64,000 bases of DNA from Apostichopus japonicus. Lineage: Eukaryota > Echinodermata > Holothuroidea > Aspidochirotida > Stichopodidae. This document shows positions 1 through 16,343 of the stretch, one piece after another. Made by a program: the position numbers and the translations under genes. Location: contig NC_092579.1 in NCBI RefSeq assembly GCF_037975245.1, positions 23,357,166-23,421,165 on the forward strand. The letters are read 5' to 3'. The notes under the pieces were generated by a model, which did not search any database, was not told the origin of the DNA, and worked only from the letters and a program-made list of their open reading frames with translations. Numbering within the stretch: position 1 is the stretch's first letter; the number at the start of each line of letters is the position of its first letter.

Positions 1-3000
1 TTTTAACTATAATTATCTCAAATTTTAGAATCAAGTCTTGCGTATATTATTGGAGGTGATGACGTTTTGAACTAACCAAGAAAGATTTATTTGTGTGTTG
101 TTTCAAGGAACTGAAGATAACCGCTTTCATTGTTTTAGTTGATTAGTTTCATGAATGGCTCCTCTTATTGCAGGAGTATATAATTATATTTACACCAGGA
201 GACGTGATACGGATTTGACCTTAGGCCGAAAAACTTAATTTCCTGAACTTCATTGTTACACCGCGGTTTTTGAAGAAAGAACAAATTAATATCACATAAA
301 AAAAAATTCAAATATTTACAGAGGATTCATTTCCAGGAAACAACCCATGCAGTTGCAAAAAAAAAAAAAACGAAAAGAAAAGAAAAGAGAAAGGGGGTCA
401 AAACGGGGAAAGGAAGTCCAGTGGGTGGTAACAAGTTTCAAGTTTTCGTAATTGTATATACCGTGTATTTATAACTTGAATCAATAACCATGCAGGCATT
501 GAGCCAACTTATACTGACTTACAACGATGAGACACAATTAATATTTTAGTATCATATCTAAGTATACAGTTTAGTTCAAATTTATGTTTTTATGAGCAAG
601 ATGGGAAGGAAATACAGGATAAGAGTGATTGTAAACAATATTATAAGAATAAGAACCGTGCACAGAAGAAGGCACTGGTTTAAGCAACGTTCCTATATCA
701 TTTATAAGAGGGGGAGGGGGCGGGGCGGGGCGGGGGCGGGGGAAGGAAGAGCAAAAATAGAACCATACGAGAAGGAAATATTATTCTACCCATATTAGAA
801 ATTATAGAAATATAAATAAAGAAATATATAGAAATTATATATAGAAATTTGAGAAAGTGTAAGCGTTACGCTATGTGACTATATATACTTAGTGTACTGT
901 TAGTTTTTCTTGAGGCAAGGGGGGGGGGGTTGATATGGGGTCGGGGCGGTAGAGGGGGAAGGGAGGGGATGTTGTCTGTTTCTTCAACTCTGTTTTTTAT
1001 GCTACATTTGGTCATGTGTCTGAACAACATCGATGGGAATCAATCCCCTGAGTCCTGACTTCACAGAGACGAACGAAAAAACGAAATGTTGTGATTTTGA
1101 AACTATATATAGTTTACCGGGAGATGGGAATCGCTTTTATGTATAGGCCTATATATCTATAGGCTGACGAAAAATGAATAAACCAGTGACAAATAGAACT
1201 TGTTGGGAGTGGTACATGTACAGTTGTATATAGACCTTTGTATAGTGCGGAAATAGTGTCTTACTCGGCGATTACTCGGCGATTACTCGGCAATGAACCC
1301 TAATTCTTGGAGGCACTCAGCATTGCCCCACATATTAGCATGCTTTAGAAATGGCTAAACGTTTGACAAATTAGTTTTTCTGTACGTCACTACTCTCCAG
1401 AGTTTCCTCAGATATTGCGGAGACTCAAACATAATTTTAAAAAAATGAAAATTCTCAGAGGTGAGATATATAAATGTTATGGCGGATCATGTACCTTGAC
1501 AAAAAAGAGAAATAGTTTGAGGATATCTAACCAAAGTTTGATAATTTCTAGTTTATTTGGACTCGGTATAATTATATATCATTTAATGCACATTATAACA
1601 AAATCCCTCGCGGAATCATGAAATATTTCTGCATAAGTTACGCTTTTTTCTGCTTCATGCTGAATTCCTTATTTTGTAAAAAAAATATTAAAAAAATACA
1701 CAGCGCAGCCCGTTAATTATATGCTTTCTAAGAATTCTGCAAGGTGCTTATGTTATGTTTGTTTATATATAATGCTCCCGTGCATACAACAAAGATATAC
1801 ACAACTGTAAATGATCAGTAATATGTGTTTAGTAAGCACTTTAATGTTTTTTTTTTCATTTAAAATTATCTTCATGAAAACAATGTGTCAGGGAAAAAAT
1901 AGTTTTTGTTTGAAATTGCAATAGAGATATAAACGAAAGTGAGGAGGGGAGGAGGGGGGGGGAGAATACATAATTTACGACAGAGTAATTTTGCATATTT
2001 CGCGACACCAAAACATTGCCATAAAAGGATATAGGATGTGTAAACATAAATTAAAGTCTAACGTCAGCGTTTATAACATTTTAAGATTTGAATGTTGAAA
2101 TTCCTTTTGTGGATTCACTTCCTGTTTTTTATTCTGAAAGCCATTAGTAATTAGTGTTGGTTAATTATAGCATTAATCTATCTTGGCACGCCACTCTCCT
2201 GCGTGATTGTGTGGGTGTACATACACTTCATGACCATGAACTTAAAATTGCCTTTCCATATATAGTCTTATAACCCTTACGGGTCTAAACTTTGGGGGCG
2301 TTTCCCACTTATTGCGGTTGTGACGTCTTTCAAACATTGCAATATGACTTGACTTACCTGACTCAAGTCTTAATTCAAATGATAAGAAAAACTAAAAACA
2401 TTCTTTTTATTATTATATATATTAATTTAATATTATTTTTGTTATTATTTTTTTTAACGTTTTCAGTTGTTTTTTCTTGTTGGGTGTGGTTCAAAACTTA
2501 TTTCAGTAATTATGTTATTGGTGTCGAAAATATTACCTTTGTATTGCTTCATGACCTACACACTAATACAATTTCACATTTTTTTGGTAAACAAAACATA
2601 TTGGAGAGCTGTGGGAGTGTTTTAAGAGTAATAATCGAGAAATTGGGTAAAATTCGCCGAATTTAGACGTGAATAGCCTATTTAATTTAAGGTGATCGAC
2701 ACATTACAAACAAAACATTTTCCCTCGTTTATAAATGTTTATTATTGGGGCGGGGGTGGGTGCATTCACTAGCTTATGAAAAACAAGAACAGTTTATAAA
2801 GTATCCGTATGGTGGGTGATATGTACCCCTTTGGGGATACATTATGTGAGGAATGCACAATTTATTTTAATGTCTGGAGATAACTTTGTGGTTTACCCCC
2901 CTCAATCCAGTGTCACATGTCACACGACCAGTCGAAGGTTGCGTTACACTACTCCCTCCTTTCCGATTATTATTTTAATAATAACCAATATTATTTTTAC

Positions 3001-3112
3001 GACGCTTAAGCGACCACAAATGTGAGAGAAGCCCCAAAGGGCTTATTGATTACAACTCACACGTCGGTGGCTTCCAATTCAACATTTTAACTCAAATATG
3101 GAAACTTTCAAT
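1..3112. other. Non-coding AT-rich stretch, no gene seen
   Basis: No open frame here looks like a protein. Visible items are a poly-A run followed by a purine tract (about 354-415), a G-rich patch at 709-745, an 11-G run at 919-929, one TAGGCCTA palindrome at 1144-1151, and an 11-bp unit (ttactcggcga) repeated almost three times at 1261-1292. The 124-residue frame at 2292-2666 is hydrophobic but is mostly T-rich low-complexity sequence, so I do not call it a gene. Confidence 0.6.
1261..1292. repeat. 11-bp minisatellite, about 3 copies
   Basis: Units beginning ttactcggcg start at 1261, 1272 and 1283. The first two are identical and the third loses one base at its end. Confidence 0.85.
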
Positions 3113-3262
3113 TTAGATACTCATTTCAGATGGGAAAACCGTAGATTGCTCTTGGATAACAATATGATCCGGCCGGGTTTCGAAACCGGAAGCTCCCGAT
3201 TGCCTAAGACACATTGCTTCAAATGCCACCGCCTTTATCCTGTCGGTCACAGCAACTGCTTC
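3113..3262 (-). repeat. tRNA-derived SINE-like copy, class II (Ser/Leu-type) head
   Basis: Read on the minus strand, an A-box-like TGACCGACAGG (3249-3239) followed by ATAAAGGCGGTGG resembles the D-arm of class II tRNAs. A B-box-like GGTTTCGAAACC lies at 3187-3176. The start-to-end spacing of about 73 nt is longer than in a class I tRNA and fits a tRNA with a variable arm. The sequence is too diverged to be a working tRNA. About 60 nt of non-tRNA sequence follow the B box as a possible SINE body. The 73-residue minus-strand frame across this copy is not evidence of a protein. No second copy of this family is in the window, so the family assignment rests on the promoter-like motifs alone. Confidence 0.5.
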
Positions 3263-3823
3263 CGAAGTTAATGTGAACTGAGTTGAAAAGAAGAAGAAAA
3301 AACTATTTCTTCTCGTTCTAGATACATTGACCAATTAACACGTTAATTTTACTAATCCAGTACAGATATATACCCCAAAATATGATTGGAAATTGATCAA
3401 ACTATATAGAATAAAGCAGATATTTATCACCGAATGGATTTTAATCAGCGAGAAATTTCGATTTTGAATCCCAAACTTTTTGCCGCCCAGACACTTTTCA
3501 TATACTAGTATTAATCTACATGTGCAGTACAAAACCTTGACATCGTATACACAAACTAGTTAAATGTCATCATACAGGGATGAATAACCACAGATATATA
3601 TTTGACCAGATCTGATATACTAGTCACGTGCTCTGTGTATTATCTATTACCTCCGATCCATCGACTTATAATTCATGTGCGGTTGTTAACCTTGTAGGTT
3701 TTTTTTTTTGGCCTTGCGTGAATAATAAATTTCAACCTGTTTTATTTGTCCTTGAGCAACAGGTTCTTTGGTCTTTATCACTAAGATGAAATTAATTGAA
3801 AAAGTAAATAAATAAAATAAAAC

Positions 3824-3830
3824 AAATATA

Positions 3831-3861
<31 letters not shown>

Positions 3862-3862
3862 A
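3824..3862. repeat. (AAAT)n microsatellite
   Basis: About eight consecutive aaat-type tetranucleotides are seen with little interruption. Confidence 0.9.
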
Positions 3863-5417
3863 AACAAATTTGTGACAAAACCCTTCGTCTCAAGTCACCG
3901 ATTTCACAATTGAAGTGTACAAAATTAAATTCATAATGATTGTGTTTGCATTTTGTTTTTAAATTTGTACAAAATTATAAAATAAAAAAATAAATAAGAA
4001 AAATTACTCCAAAAATGAAGACCATATTCTGTCATTGATTTTTTAATTTGATCAATTTATTGCCTGCCCCTCGAAGTGCCTGTCTGCTTTTTTTTCTCAA
4101 GTCATAATTTCCCTTCTTGTTACTTTTGATTTCTCGTAAAAGCAATCGACGCACAATATCTTCTTATCCTTCGCTTTTTGTTTTCTCATAGAAGTGTCAA
4201 AATTGACTCCGTTGACTGTAAGTGAAACGCACGTAGTCAACTAGATATATAAACACGTAACGCCTCCGCTCGTGACGTCATCTTATTCAGGTTGTGACCT
4301 CTGTTGTAGAAATATAGAACATGTAAAAGCCAAGAGGATGGTAAATTAAAGCCAATTTGTCGGGTTTCCAATTAAATACAGGAAATTAAAAGTTGACCCT
4401 GTCTCTTATACGAGTCTGTCGATATTTGGTTAACACTAATTAATGGAAGCAAGCAAGCAAGCAGATAAAAAGCCCCTCGAAAAACACCCTTTATTTATAT
4501 TTTTCATTGTTTTTCTTTTTATTGTTTAAAACAAAAAAAGCTAAAATACGTTTTGCACAGATAATAATTTCACCCAAAATGTTAACTTGGTTAAGGCGGA
4601 AGACGATTTATACGATTCTGAATTACGTCACCAATCATTTCGTTTTTACGTTTCTTGCGAACGTCACTACATGATGTGTTCTTTGGTTTTTCAAAGAACA
4701 AAAAAATTAACTGCAATGACGTTGAACGGGAGCGAATTAGCAGGAAACAAATATAAGTAAAATATATGCTACTGGCTGATTTTAATTAGAAAGAGGGAAG
4801 GGTAATTTCCTTAACCGATTCCTGTTGACAGTATAGAGTTAGAGATTTCGATACAAGAGCGGATCAGTGGGAAAGTCACGGTATTTGATTGTATTTTAAA
4901 GAAGAGGACCAGAACAAAAAAAACACGTGGTTAACGTTCATGCACATCGATGAATAAGGCCTGAAATTAACAGCCAAGAATCGGATCTCATTCAAACAAA
5001 AATCAAATAAAAGGGAAAACTGTTAGCGGAATCTTTGAATATTCATAGCATTTTGTTTTCATTTCAATAAGTATTTCGATAGATGCCATAAACATTTCAA
5101 GATTATTCTTGTTTTCTGTGGAGACGTTATAAGGTGACGTCAAATTGTTTAAGAGCTTTCTCTGCAATTTTGCTGCAATTGATCGTTTTCACGCAAAACA
5201 TTGCAATGATGACATTTCGATGCTAGCCGTAATTAATTAGTTTGGTGTAAAAATGTTAAAATTAATTACGAGATCTTTAAGTGATAACTTTTTCATTTTG
5301 CTAGAAATTGTTGAAATGATGACTTTAAAAAACGTAATTCGTCTTTCTTTTTCTTTCATTTTTTCTTTAGCAAAATGTTAAATTGGTGAAATATATATAA
5401 AAATATATGTATATTGT

Positions 5418-5451
5418 TTTGCTGCAAATTGCTATAGGCCTATTGCAGCAA
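5418..5451. repeat. Inverted repeat centred on TAGGCCTA
   Basis: The arms TTTGCTGCAA (5418-5427) and TTGCAGCAAA (5442-5451) are exact reverse complements. The short spacer and right arm include the palindrome TAGGCCTA (5435-5442). Similar tgctgcaa and gcagcaaa words recur from 5170 to 5600, suggesting a decayed repeat. Confidence 0.6.
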
Positions 5452-5939
5452 ATTGATAAATTGCTGAATTTGTCAAATAATCATTTTGTCGTTTTTACAG
5501 CAAATTGTTGAATTACTCAGAAATTTATCATATATTTTCAAGTTGCTAACATATTAACTTTTAACTTAACAGTTAATTTATTTTTTTTGTAAATTGCTGC
5601 TGTTTTACAGAAAGATCCTAACATATTAATGGCACCTTAACGTTACCATAGTTTTTCTTAACATGCACTGAGATCCAAAGATGTTTTCAAGGTGCATTTT
5701 GGATTCTTTTCGCTTTACTTTCTGCTGTTTCCGGATCTATTTTAAGTACAAGGCTCCTCCTCTTCAGTTTGAGTGGGAGGACAATATCGCATATATATAT
5801 ATAATAACAACGACAACCGTTTCCTTGCTGCCAACCGCTAATGCCTGAAATGTCAACCTGTGACTCTACTATGTAAAAAATATGAAAATAATTCAAAATA
5901 AACTAACGAGTCATATAATACTTCTAGCAAGAGCCCATA

Positions 5940-6122
5940 AGCCCGAGTACAAGTACATGGTTTGTATATGCGTACTATAGCCTGCGAGTACAACATTTCT
6001 AAGCGTGAGTACCAGTACGGTAAGTCACCGTGCATTATAGTATGTATAGAACAGTAAAGATTTCCTAATTGCGAGTACAAATCTATGAGGACGAGTATAC
6101 AGGTAATAATGTATGAGTACCA
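5940..6122. repeat. Degenerate GAGTAC-containing repeat
   Basis: The motif gagtac, or a one-base variant, occurs about seven times at irregular spacing. Contexts such as gcgagtacaa and gtgagtaccag recur. The repeat is too decayed to define a unit. Confidence 0.35.
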
Positions 6123-8919
6123 GGAAGGACTCAATTTAAGTCTTAATCATAAACTCAACGTATAAGAAGTATTACATTCTTTACTTGTTTTAAAGTAGGT
6201 GGGTTGGGTTCACTGGATGACATTTCACACAAAAAACACAAAATTTTTTATCAAACTAAGATAAGATATAAGAATAGTATGTGGGATTGATCAAACTAAC
6301 TCACTTCGGATTTTGGTTTTTCACCCAGTGAAAATGAACGAGCATTTTTGTTTAATGATTTCATGTATACAGTTACAGATCATTCTCTTTCATAGCAGTA
6401 TTACCCAAAAAAAAATAATCAGCAGCAAAGTTTGAAAATTGTCGAAACTTTCAACTATATTTATTCCTTTTGGAAATTTATATGTGACTTATTTAAGTTA
6501 CTGCTCTTCATTGTTATGGGCTTGAAGTATTTCAATATCAACGCAAAATTTATCGAAATTAACTAAAAAGTCTGCCTAAAACTTGTTCACATAAGGGTCT
6601 CGCAAAATGGCAGCAGATAGCTGTTCCAGCCTATGTTGTGTTCCACTTTGTTCTTTCGTTACGTCACCACCACCTACTGTCACCTCCTGTTGAAATTACG
6701 TAATTAACTCGGGCTGAAACGGTCGTGACGTCATCTTAACTTTCTCTGACGTCGACGTCGTCGTCAACTTCGTGACTAACACCGTGTTTTCGAGGAAGAT
6801 GTAAATTTATATTCCTCCCACCTACAGCTGTACAATTTAAAAATTTCGAATGATGCAACCCTTCACTTATTTATTTCTCTCTTTCTCAAAGAAATGAACC
6901 AAACTGAATATTGTCGTTATCTGTATGAAGTGTACGGAATGCAATAAACCGGTTCCACTACGATTCTGCTCAGTAGAAAATATTGTATTATTCTGATAGT
7001 TAAAAATCATACATTTTCCGCCAGCAATGAAGTTTCAGCTAATGATTTGTGTAACTAGCCTAGTTTTGTAGACGGAAAATACAAAAACAATATTCTTGTT
7101 TGGTTTACTTAATGTACAATCGATATATTTATATCATATATAGTATATTAATAAAGAATAAAAGCAATATCCCGGTAACTGTACGACAAAAGGACAAAAG
7201 TACAAGCAATGACTTACAACATCACTAAAGACATATATTGTGTCTGTATCATTTTTTTTAGTTCTTGTATCTCCTAAACTTCTAAAACGATTGTTCAGAT
7301 ATTTCAAACCTATCATTGCTTGCATTTCACAAGTATATACTTATAGGCTTGTTTTATAGAATATTCGTGGACTACGCAATGACATATTCAATAGACTGTA
7401 TCATGTTGCGCATTTTTAGGGGCACAATGAGGTATACTTAAATTCTGGCGGATAGTTAGTCCCCCATTAATAATATAGTCAAGGGGTGACCGCCCGACCC
7501 CCCCAACCCCCACCGCTTCCCAAGATAGAATATTACGCAAAATATCCTAGTTTGCAATACATAGATATACAACACGTATGTGAGGTACAACCTAACCTGT
7601 TGAAAATTCTTCGACATTCTTTCACCAGTTTCAAAATAAAGCACCATTTTGAATCTAAGCTGTACCCTCCATTTTGCCAAAATGTTTGGAAAGGGAAGGA
7701 ACGTTCCTCCTTTAAGAACCCTCCCCTGGGGAAAAAAATTAACATCTTAGCCCCATATCCCACCAACACCCCCGTAAAAAATGCACATGTTGATTTGTTT
7801 TACTTTTGCTTTTTGCACACAACTTTATGCAGAGATGATGATTTACAATGTACTTTACAAACGATTTACTTTTGAAAGAAGTGTATTCCTACCGTTGTAA
7901 TTAATTTGTGTTAATGGTATACTGCATTATAAAATGGTCAAGATATATACCCCCATAGGCGGGGGGGGGGGTGGGGCAAGACGGGGCGGGGCTGTAAAAG
8001 TCCGGAGCATTATAACTATCCTGAGAAATTTCATTCTCTAATATATGAACACACTTAAAATGCCTGGAATTAGTCTGTACAGTCAGACTTATATATGTAA
8101 TTTTGAACATAGAAACGTAGCAATTTTTAGCAGGGTAAAAATATGGGGGCTACTGAATTCTGATGACCTTTTTAAAGAAAGAAAAAAAAAGTGCTATGTT
8201 GCATTTTCTTCAATTATCTACCATTCCCCGAAATTTAACCAAGGAACTAACTTAGGTCAAGATTCCATACACAACTCATTGAATGTCTTCTTCTCGCTAA
8301 ACCGGTGTATGGCATTTAGTGATATAATTACCATATAACATTCAATAATGTCAATTACAAGTTCCGCTTTTAAATCCTATATACCTGAGACAAGTACCGT
8401 ATATATCGGCATGGTATGTCTTGTTACCACAATGCTCTATAACATTTTAGGCTGGAAGTATGGTTGTTAATTGTTATGACAGACTAACCGCGATTTGTTC
8501 TCGATGGCTTTGAATATAATGTTGTGACATTAATGTGACAATGGTAGTTACAGTAACGGATCTTTGATTCTTTGCTCAGCTCTTTCCTGTTTGCCAGTTG
8601 TAGTGGTCACATTCATGTTTATGCATATAGCTTTTCCTGAGCGCTCAAAACCGGAATTCTCCGGTAAAACCTATATACATAGGCCTTAGCGTGATTATCA
8701 TCTCCTATACTCATTGGTTTATATCAAAATATTTACATATACACAAGACAAACGAAAACATTCCCCAAATTTAAAACTACAATCAAAATCATCGCGCGTA
8801 AAAACAGTTTCATATTTTGCTTCTATTTATTTACGTTCAATAACCTTCCAATCTACAAAGAAACGGTTTCTAGAAAGTACATTATGTTAGGGAATTACCT
8901 ATAATGACATTACTATAAA

Positions 8920-8963
8920 TATATATACATATATAGATATATATATATATATATATATATACA
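8920..8963. repeat. (TA)n microsatellite, short and interrupted
   Basis: Alternating AT with interruptions at acat and gat, flanked by ordinary AT-rich sequence. Confidence 0.85.
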
Positions 8964-11575
<2,612 letters not shown>

Positions 11576-11578
11576 ATT

Positions 11579-11666
<88 letters not shown>

Positions 11667-11685
11667 TATATATATATATTCCTCA
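11576..11685. repeat. (TA)n tail of repeat copy A
   Basis: TA dinucleotide with aaa interruptions, directly downstream of the tRNA-like repeat body, as at the tail end of the other full copies. Confidence 0.9.
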
Positions 11686-13134
11686 TTCAGAGACTTTTGA
11701 TTGAGCAAACAGACGATACTCACAAAGTACTATGTATTCAGTCAGTATATGCAAACCACCATTACTCTTGCAATTGCTGTTATAAGTAGGTGGTGTTTAA
11801 CCCGAAAAGCTCTTTTCGTTGAAAGTATAGCCTCAGGATCCACTCTCAGTTTGTTTGTGTGTATTGAGCAAGCGCCGTGACGTCATAACGTGGGTTGAAA
11901 GTGTGATCGATGCAACCAAAATTATTGAACGGATGTACACAGACAAAATTTTTCTCTGATATTTCTTCTAAATCTTCTTCTCTGCATGTAGCTTGATCCG
12001 AGGACATCATTTGAAAAACCACAATAGGCCTATACAAGAGTCTGACACCAACATGTATTCCCCCTGTGTAATACGTATGTTATAGACTCATGCTTCCAAA
12101 ATTCACAAAGTAAAAGGAGCCTTTAATTTGAAATAAAATACAACCTATGTGAACTTTTATAACGTTGGACAAATGCTCCCATTTTTCAAACTTTGCCAAT
12201 TGTTGACAACAGATTATGCAAACGAAGCAATTTATCATTTGCCAATGCACGGTATAGGTTATATCCATGCAGGCCATATATCCTCTCCGTATGTATATGG
12301 CATTCACTACCACGTGCAAAACCTAGTGCAAATACTACTATGAATTTTTAGGTTTTTAATCTCACTGATCGACTTAATTCAACGACCATGAAGCTGTTAT
12401 GGAACTGCTATTTTGGATTTTTACATTGGTGGAAACGTACCGCACCTTCTCGCTTGTCAGGCTTCGGTTTCAACGGTTATTGATAGGCTAGGCTAAGGAT
12501 ATTGTCTATATAGCCTAACACAATGTAACATGCAGCAATGGACACGACATCCATGGTTATCGTGTGAACAGACTACTGTAGTATATCACGGTGATTCGTA
12601 ATCTCGTGAAGGTATTTCATGTTTGATTGGTGCCTTCCCCAATATGGCGACTTCATTGGCCTATGGTTAACATAACATTCCCATGTAAACACTTTTGTCA
12701 ATTTCTCGGTCCAATACAATGACAACATCTTTCACCAGATACACATTTTAGATAATAATAAACATAATGAAATTATGGGCAAACATCTTACAAAAAAAAA
12801 ATGGCTAAAATGTTTCCCAAACATTGCTTTGACTGCACTTACCCGGCGGTTACCCCAATCACGTTAGCCAAGTTTTGTCCAATAAATCTATTTCGTATAT
12901 AACTATACCTTTTCCGAGTTATTTTAATTTCAACAGCCTTTTAACTATTCAAACAATTAATTCATTTCTTTGTTTCAAATGCCGTTACTTCCTGTTCCTA
13001 TTCGTGCTCTTGTTCTTATTGTCCCCTTTGTTTAACAAACAAACCAAAGGACTAATTCAACTTTCAGAAGCCACATTACTATCAATCATTGAACAATTAA
13101 CGTTAACATATTCCTATTCCGTCGGTACCTTTCA

Positions 13135-13163
13135 TCTTCTTCCTCTTCCTCTTCCTCCTCCTC
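13135..13163 (+). repeat. CTT/CCT pyrimidine trinucleotide run
   Basis: Interrupted cttcct units pass into cctcctcct. This is simple sequence. Confidence 0.8.
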
Positions 13164-14945
13164 CTGATTCCTTATGTTCATCTATTTCATCCATCTGATA
13201 CCAAAAAAAGTGATGAAAATATCATAATTATTTGACTTCACCGCAAAATCATATCATCTGTCACCCGACTGACGTCACAACCCGTAATACACACTATACT
13301 TATCAACAGTTTTCTTAAATATTGCTTTTTTAAAATTCGATTTCTTGATTCAACTTGACTTATCCCTGAGGCCGACAACCGATACTATCCCGGCATTCCA
13401 ACTTGCCTCCGTCATTATTACATGCAAGAGCCTGTTATTATCTTTGAGAGGCATATTCCATCCTTCCTCCTCTCCTCTTCTACAAGCTCTAGAATTATCC
13501 CAAAGGGATTTTCAATTGAACTTTCTACTCGTCATCTTTTTGTCTATGCATATATTATTCTTTCTTTCAGTTTAATTCTTGCCTCTTATTTCACGGAAGA
13601 GTAACAATTTGGCATCCAACGCTTTTTTTGTTGTTGCTTGATGGACGAACATTCTTACGTGATATCAAGTCATCTAGACGGAAGTAAAAATCACGTTTTC
13701 TTTAAAGTCGAATATTTATATATATTTATATAAATATATATACAAACACGTACATACACAAACACATGTGACGTCATAAACAAGTTTAACCGAATGAAGG
13801 GAAACGTCTTGGGGGGAAATCTTATCGAATAAAAATAGACTTTTTTCTTCTTCTTATACATTGAAAGTATTGTTAACAAGTCTATCCTCCAGGAAAAAAT
13901 ATTAAAAGCGAACTAAAATGTATTACTCATCTTACGTAGACGAACTTATAATACGTTACACTATGGTATAGATTTGTCGAGCCACGGATATTTTATTATG
14001 ATGGGATCTCAACTTAATGGAGGTTTTTTTTATAAATCGGAAGTAATTGTTTAAAATCAGGAAGCGAACCGTAAAGAAGAAGAAAATTTGTTTATATACT
14101 CCATTGCGGAGTTTAATTTATATAACTTTGGTATGAAATCAACTGTAAATGTATAAGTACAGAGACAATTCATTATTCGTTGTATTTGCGATAATTTGTA
14201 TACGTGTTTGATGGAAAATTACGAATGGCGATGAATATTACGGTAAAAGGTCATTCTTCATAGGTCTACTAGTTCACCGTTTGAAAAGTGCTACGTATGT
14301 TCAATGTAGAAAATCAATAGAACCACATGACACAGTGATCAGGGGAAATGGATGGAGGATGTGGGAGGACGGGGGAGGAAGAAGGTGGATGTGGTGGGGG
14401 AGGCCAGCGTGCAATCATTGCTGTGATGATTATTGGGTCTACCGTCTATGGACTCCCGTCGCGCCTAAAAGTGACAAGACAAAAGATAAGTTTCGTTAGT
14501 AGATACAATATAGAAAATTCATTTTTTTCCACAAAATAACAGATAAGAGTTATACTATTACCTACAAAATTTTTACTTTTGTTCCTCTTGATTAATACTT
14601 ATATGAAAACGTGTCTGGGAGAATAAATTTTCGGATCTGAATGGAGTAATTTAATTACCTGCTCATCAAATTGTATTTGAAGAAAAATCTTGGAGGGTCT
14701 CAATGTCACTATTTTTTTTTTTCAAATGTTATTTATGCTTTATGAATATTGTCTGCCGGGTCGACGAAATTGAAAGATTGAATCAAATTCATTAATTGAT
14801 CCCTAATTAAAATAATTTCAGTTAGTGACAATATATAATAAAACTGTCTTCGTTTGATCGATTGCTATCTTAATAAAACATTTTTGAAGACTTGATGAAT
14901 TTGGAAAGTCTTGCTGACCAATCACAAACAGCTGCTTCTACACTA

Positions 14946-15012
14946 CCCAACAACAACAACAGTAACAACAGCAGCAACAACAGCAGCAACAGCAATAACA
15001 ACAACAACAGTT
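14946..15012 (+). repeat. (CAA/CAG)n trinucleotide repeat
   Basis: About 22 consecutive CAA/CAG-type triplets with a few TAA, extending weakly to 15160 as further caacaa words. The in-frame TAA codons argue against a translated polyglutamine tract. The minus-strand poly-leucine frame is a by-product. Confidence 0.85.
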
Positions 15013-15906
15013 TGATTAGCAACATAAAACAATAGAGAATGACATTTGGAAGTATACACAACAGCATCACTGCTGCATGGTGCACGACGATAACAACCAC
15101 ACTAATAGTTTAAAATAACAAAAACAATCATTTAATCAACATCATCAACAACAACAATGGCGACTAACTGTAGTGTCAATATCGTATATAATCCTTACTT
15201 GTAAAATCAATTTTAGTTAACGAGTTATCTGCATTTGATCAAGATTAATCGATATCATATAGTTTTAGTCTTTGACATTTCGGGTATTAAACCGAGTCAC
15301 ACTTTTGGAATCCTCTAAAGGCTAAGACGGAATGAAATCCAGCTCACGTGGCCCTGATTCATCTACCAGGCTTTATTTACTTACTCTACTTCCCTCAAAG
15401 AACCCTCATCATTGCCAAAATAAAATATACTTAAATTTGTGAGTCATCGTTTAATGTCAATTGAGTATATACTTAAGCTTCCCTTGTTTCTAAGGGAGCA
15501 GTGATTTAAATAGGTTTCATGACTAGATTATCTTATATAAAAAAAATGGGGCCATCATATCTAGCTCAAGGGTTACATCTTTCTTGAGATCTCTTTGGTG
15601 ATTAGGACATTAAATACCTTCGTTCACAGTCACGTTTAAAATCCACCACAAACACAGAACGGCGGAGCCGTTACCTGTAGGGTACCTCCCTTTGGAATGT
15701 TGGATGTGACACCTTACTTTACATTAATTACGATTCTGTTTCTGCACACCATAGACTCTTCTCAACCGTAGCCCCATCCTCATTCCCCTCCTCCCCAACC
15801 CCCGTTGCGAAGCAGGCTCACCTCTCTCTGTTAAATTAAACAAACATATCGGTCGCTGAGTGGTTCATAAATTCCAAAGTTTTATTGATTGGAAACTAAT
15901 ACCTCA

Positions 15907-15910
<4 letters not shown>

Positions 15911-15977
<67 letters not shown>
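15911..15977. repeat. (TA)n tail of repeat copy B
   Basis: An uninterrupted TA dinucleotide array of about 67 bp that abuts the 3' end of the minus-strand tRNA-like repeat. Confidence 0.95.
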
Positions 15978-15981
<4 letters not shown>

Positions 15982-16343
15982 ATCGTAATGAGTTGGAAAA
16001 TCAAGAACAGTGAAAAAACTTTCAGCCTCCACCGGGATTCGAACCACGGGCCTCCCGCTCTGTACGCGGACACCCTAACCACTAGGCTATGGACGCTGCA
16101 TTCATGATTGTATGTCCAGAGGTTCGAAACCGGTAAGGAAGATCGTAATTCCACTGTAGGCGTTTGTCACCTATATCGAACAATACTAGTTCTGTTTTTG
16201 GTGATATATTTTGCCCTACTCTAGAGATCAAACATGATGCTATCCAACTCGAAAATCATTTGTGATTCCTAAAGCCGGATCTCGAAAGAGATACTTTGAA
16301 CAGACTTTATGTTAATGCAATGGAGGTAAACGACAAAGGCAAA

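Larger units (their letters stand above)
3263..8919. other. Non-coding stretch with microsatellites and short dyads
   Basis: No coding region is recognised. It holds an (AAAT)n array near 3824-3862, three exact TGACGTCA octamers (4273, 5135, 6726), a dyad around TAGGCCTA at 5418-5451, a loose set of GAGTAC repeats at 5940-6122, and an 11-G run at 7961-7971. The overlapping frames on both strands at 7.46-7.88 kb (up to 129 residues) have no domain I recognise and lie beside C-rich low-complexity DNA. Confidence 0.55.
11686..15910. other. Non-coding stretch with trinucleotide repeats
   Basis: No gene is recognised. Content includes TGACGTCA at 11878, 13270 and 13769, TAGGCCTA at 12025, a CTT/CCT run at about 13135-13163, a short TA patch at about 13715-13745, a G-rich patch at 14340-14420 and a CAA/CAG repeat at 14946-15012. 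The overlapping frames at 12.08-12.34 kb and the 107-residue frame at 12875-13198 show no domain. Confidence 0.55.

Noticed and set aside
12080-12343. Opposed frames of 64-79 residues
   Set aside because: Length is within chance for this composition and no family resemblance is seen.
14870-15100. Poly-leucine minus-strand frame / possible polyglutamine on the plus strand
   Set aside because: CAA/CAG simple sequence with in-frame TAA on the plus strand; no coding context.
16035-16089. Functional tRNA gene
   Set aside because: A and B boxes are well spaced, but the flanks do not form convincing tRNA arms and the unit is part of a repeated family; treated as tRNA-derived repeat.
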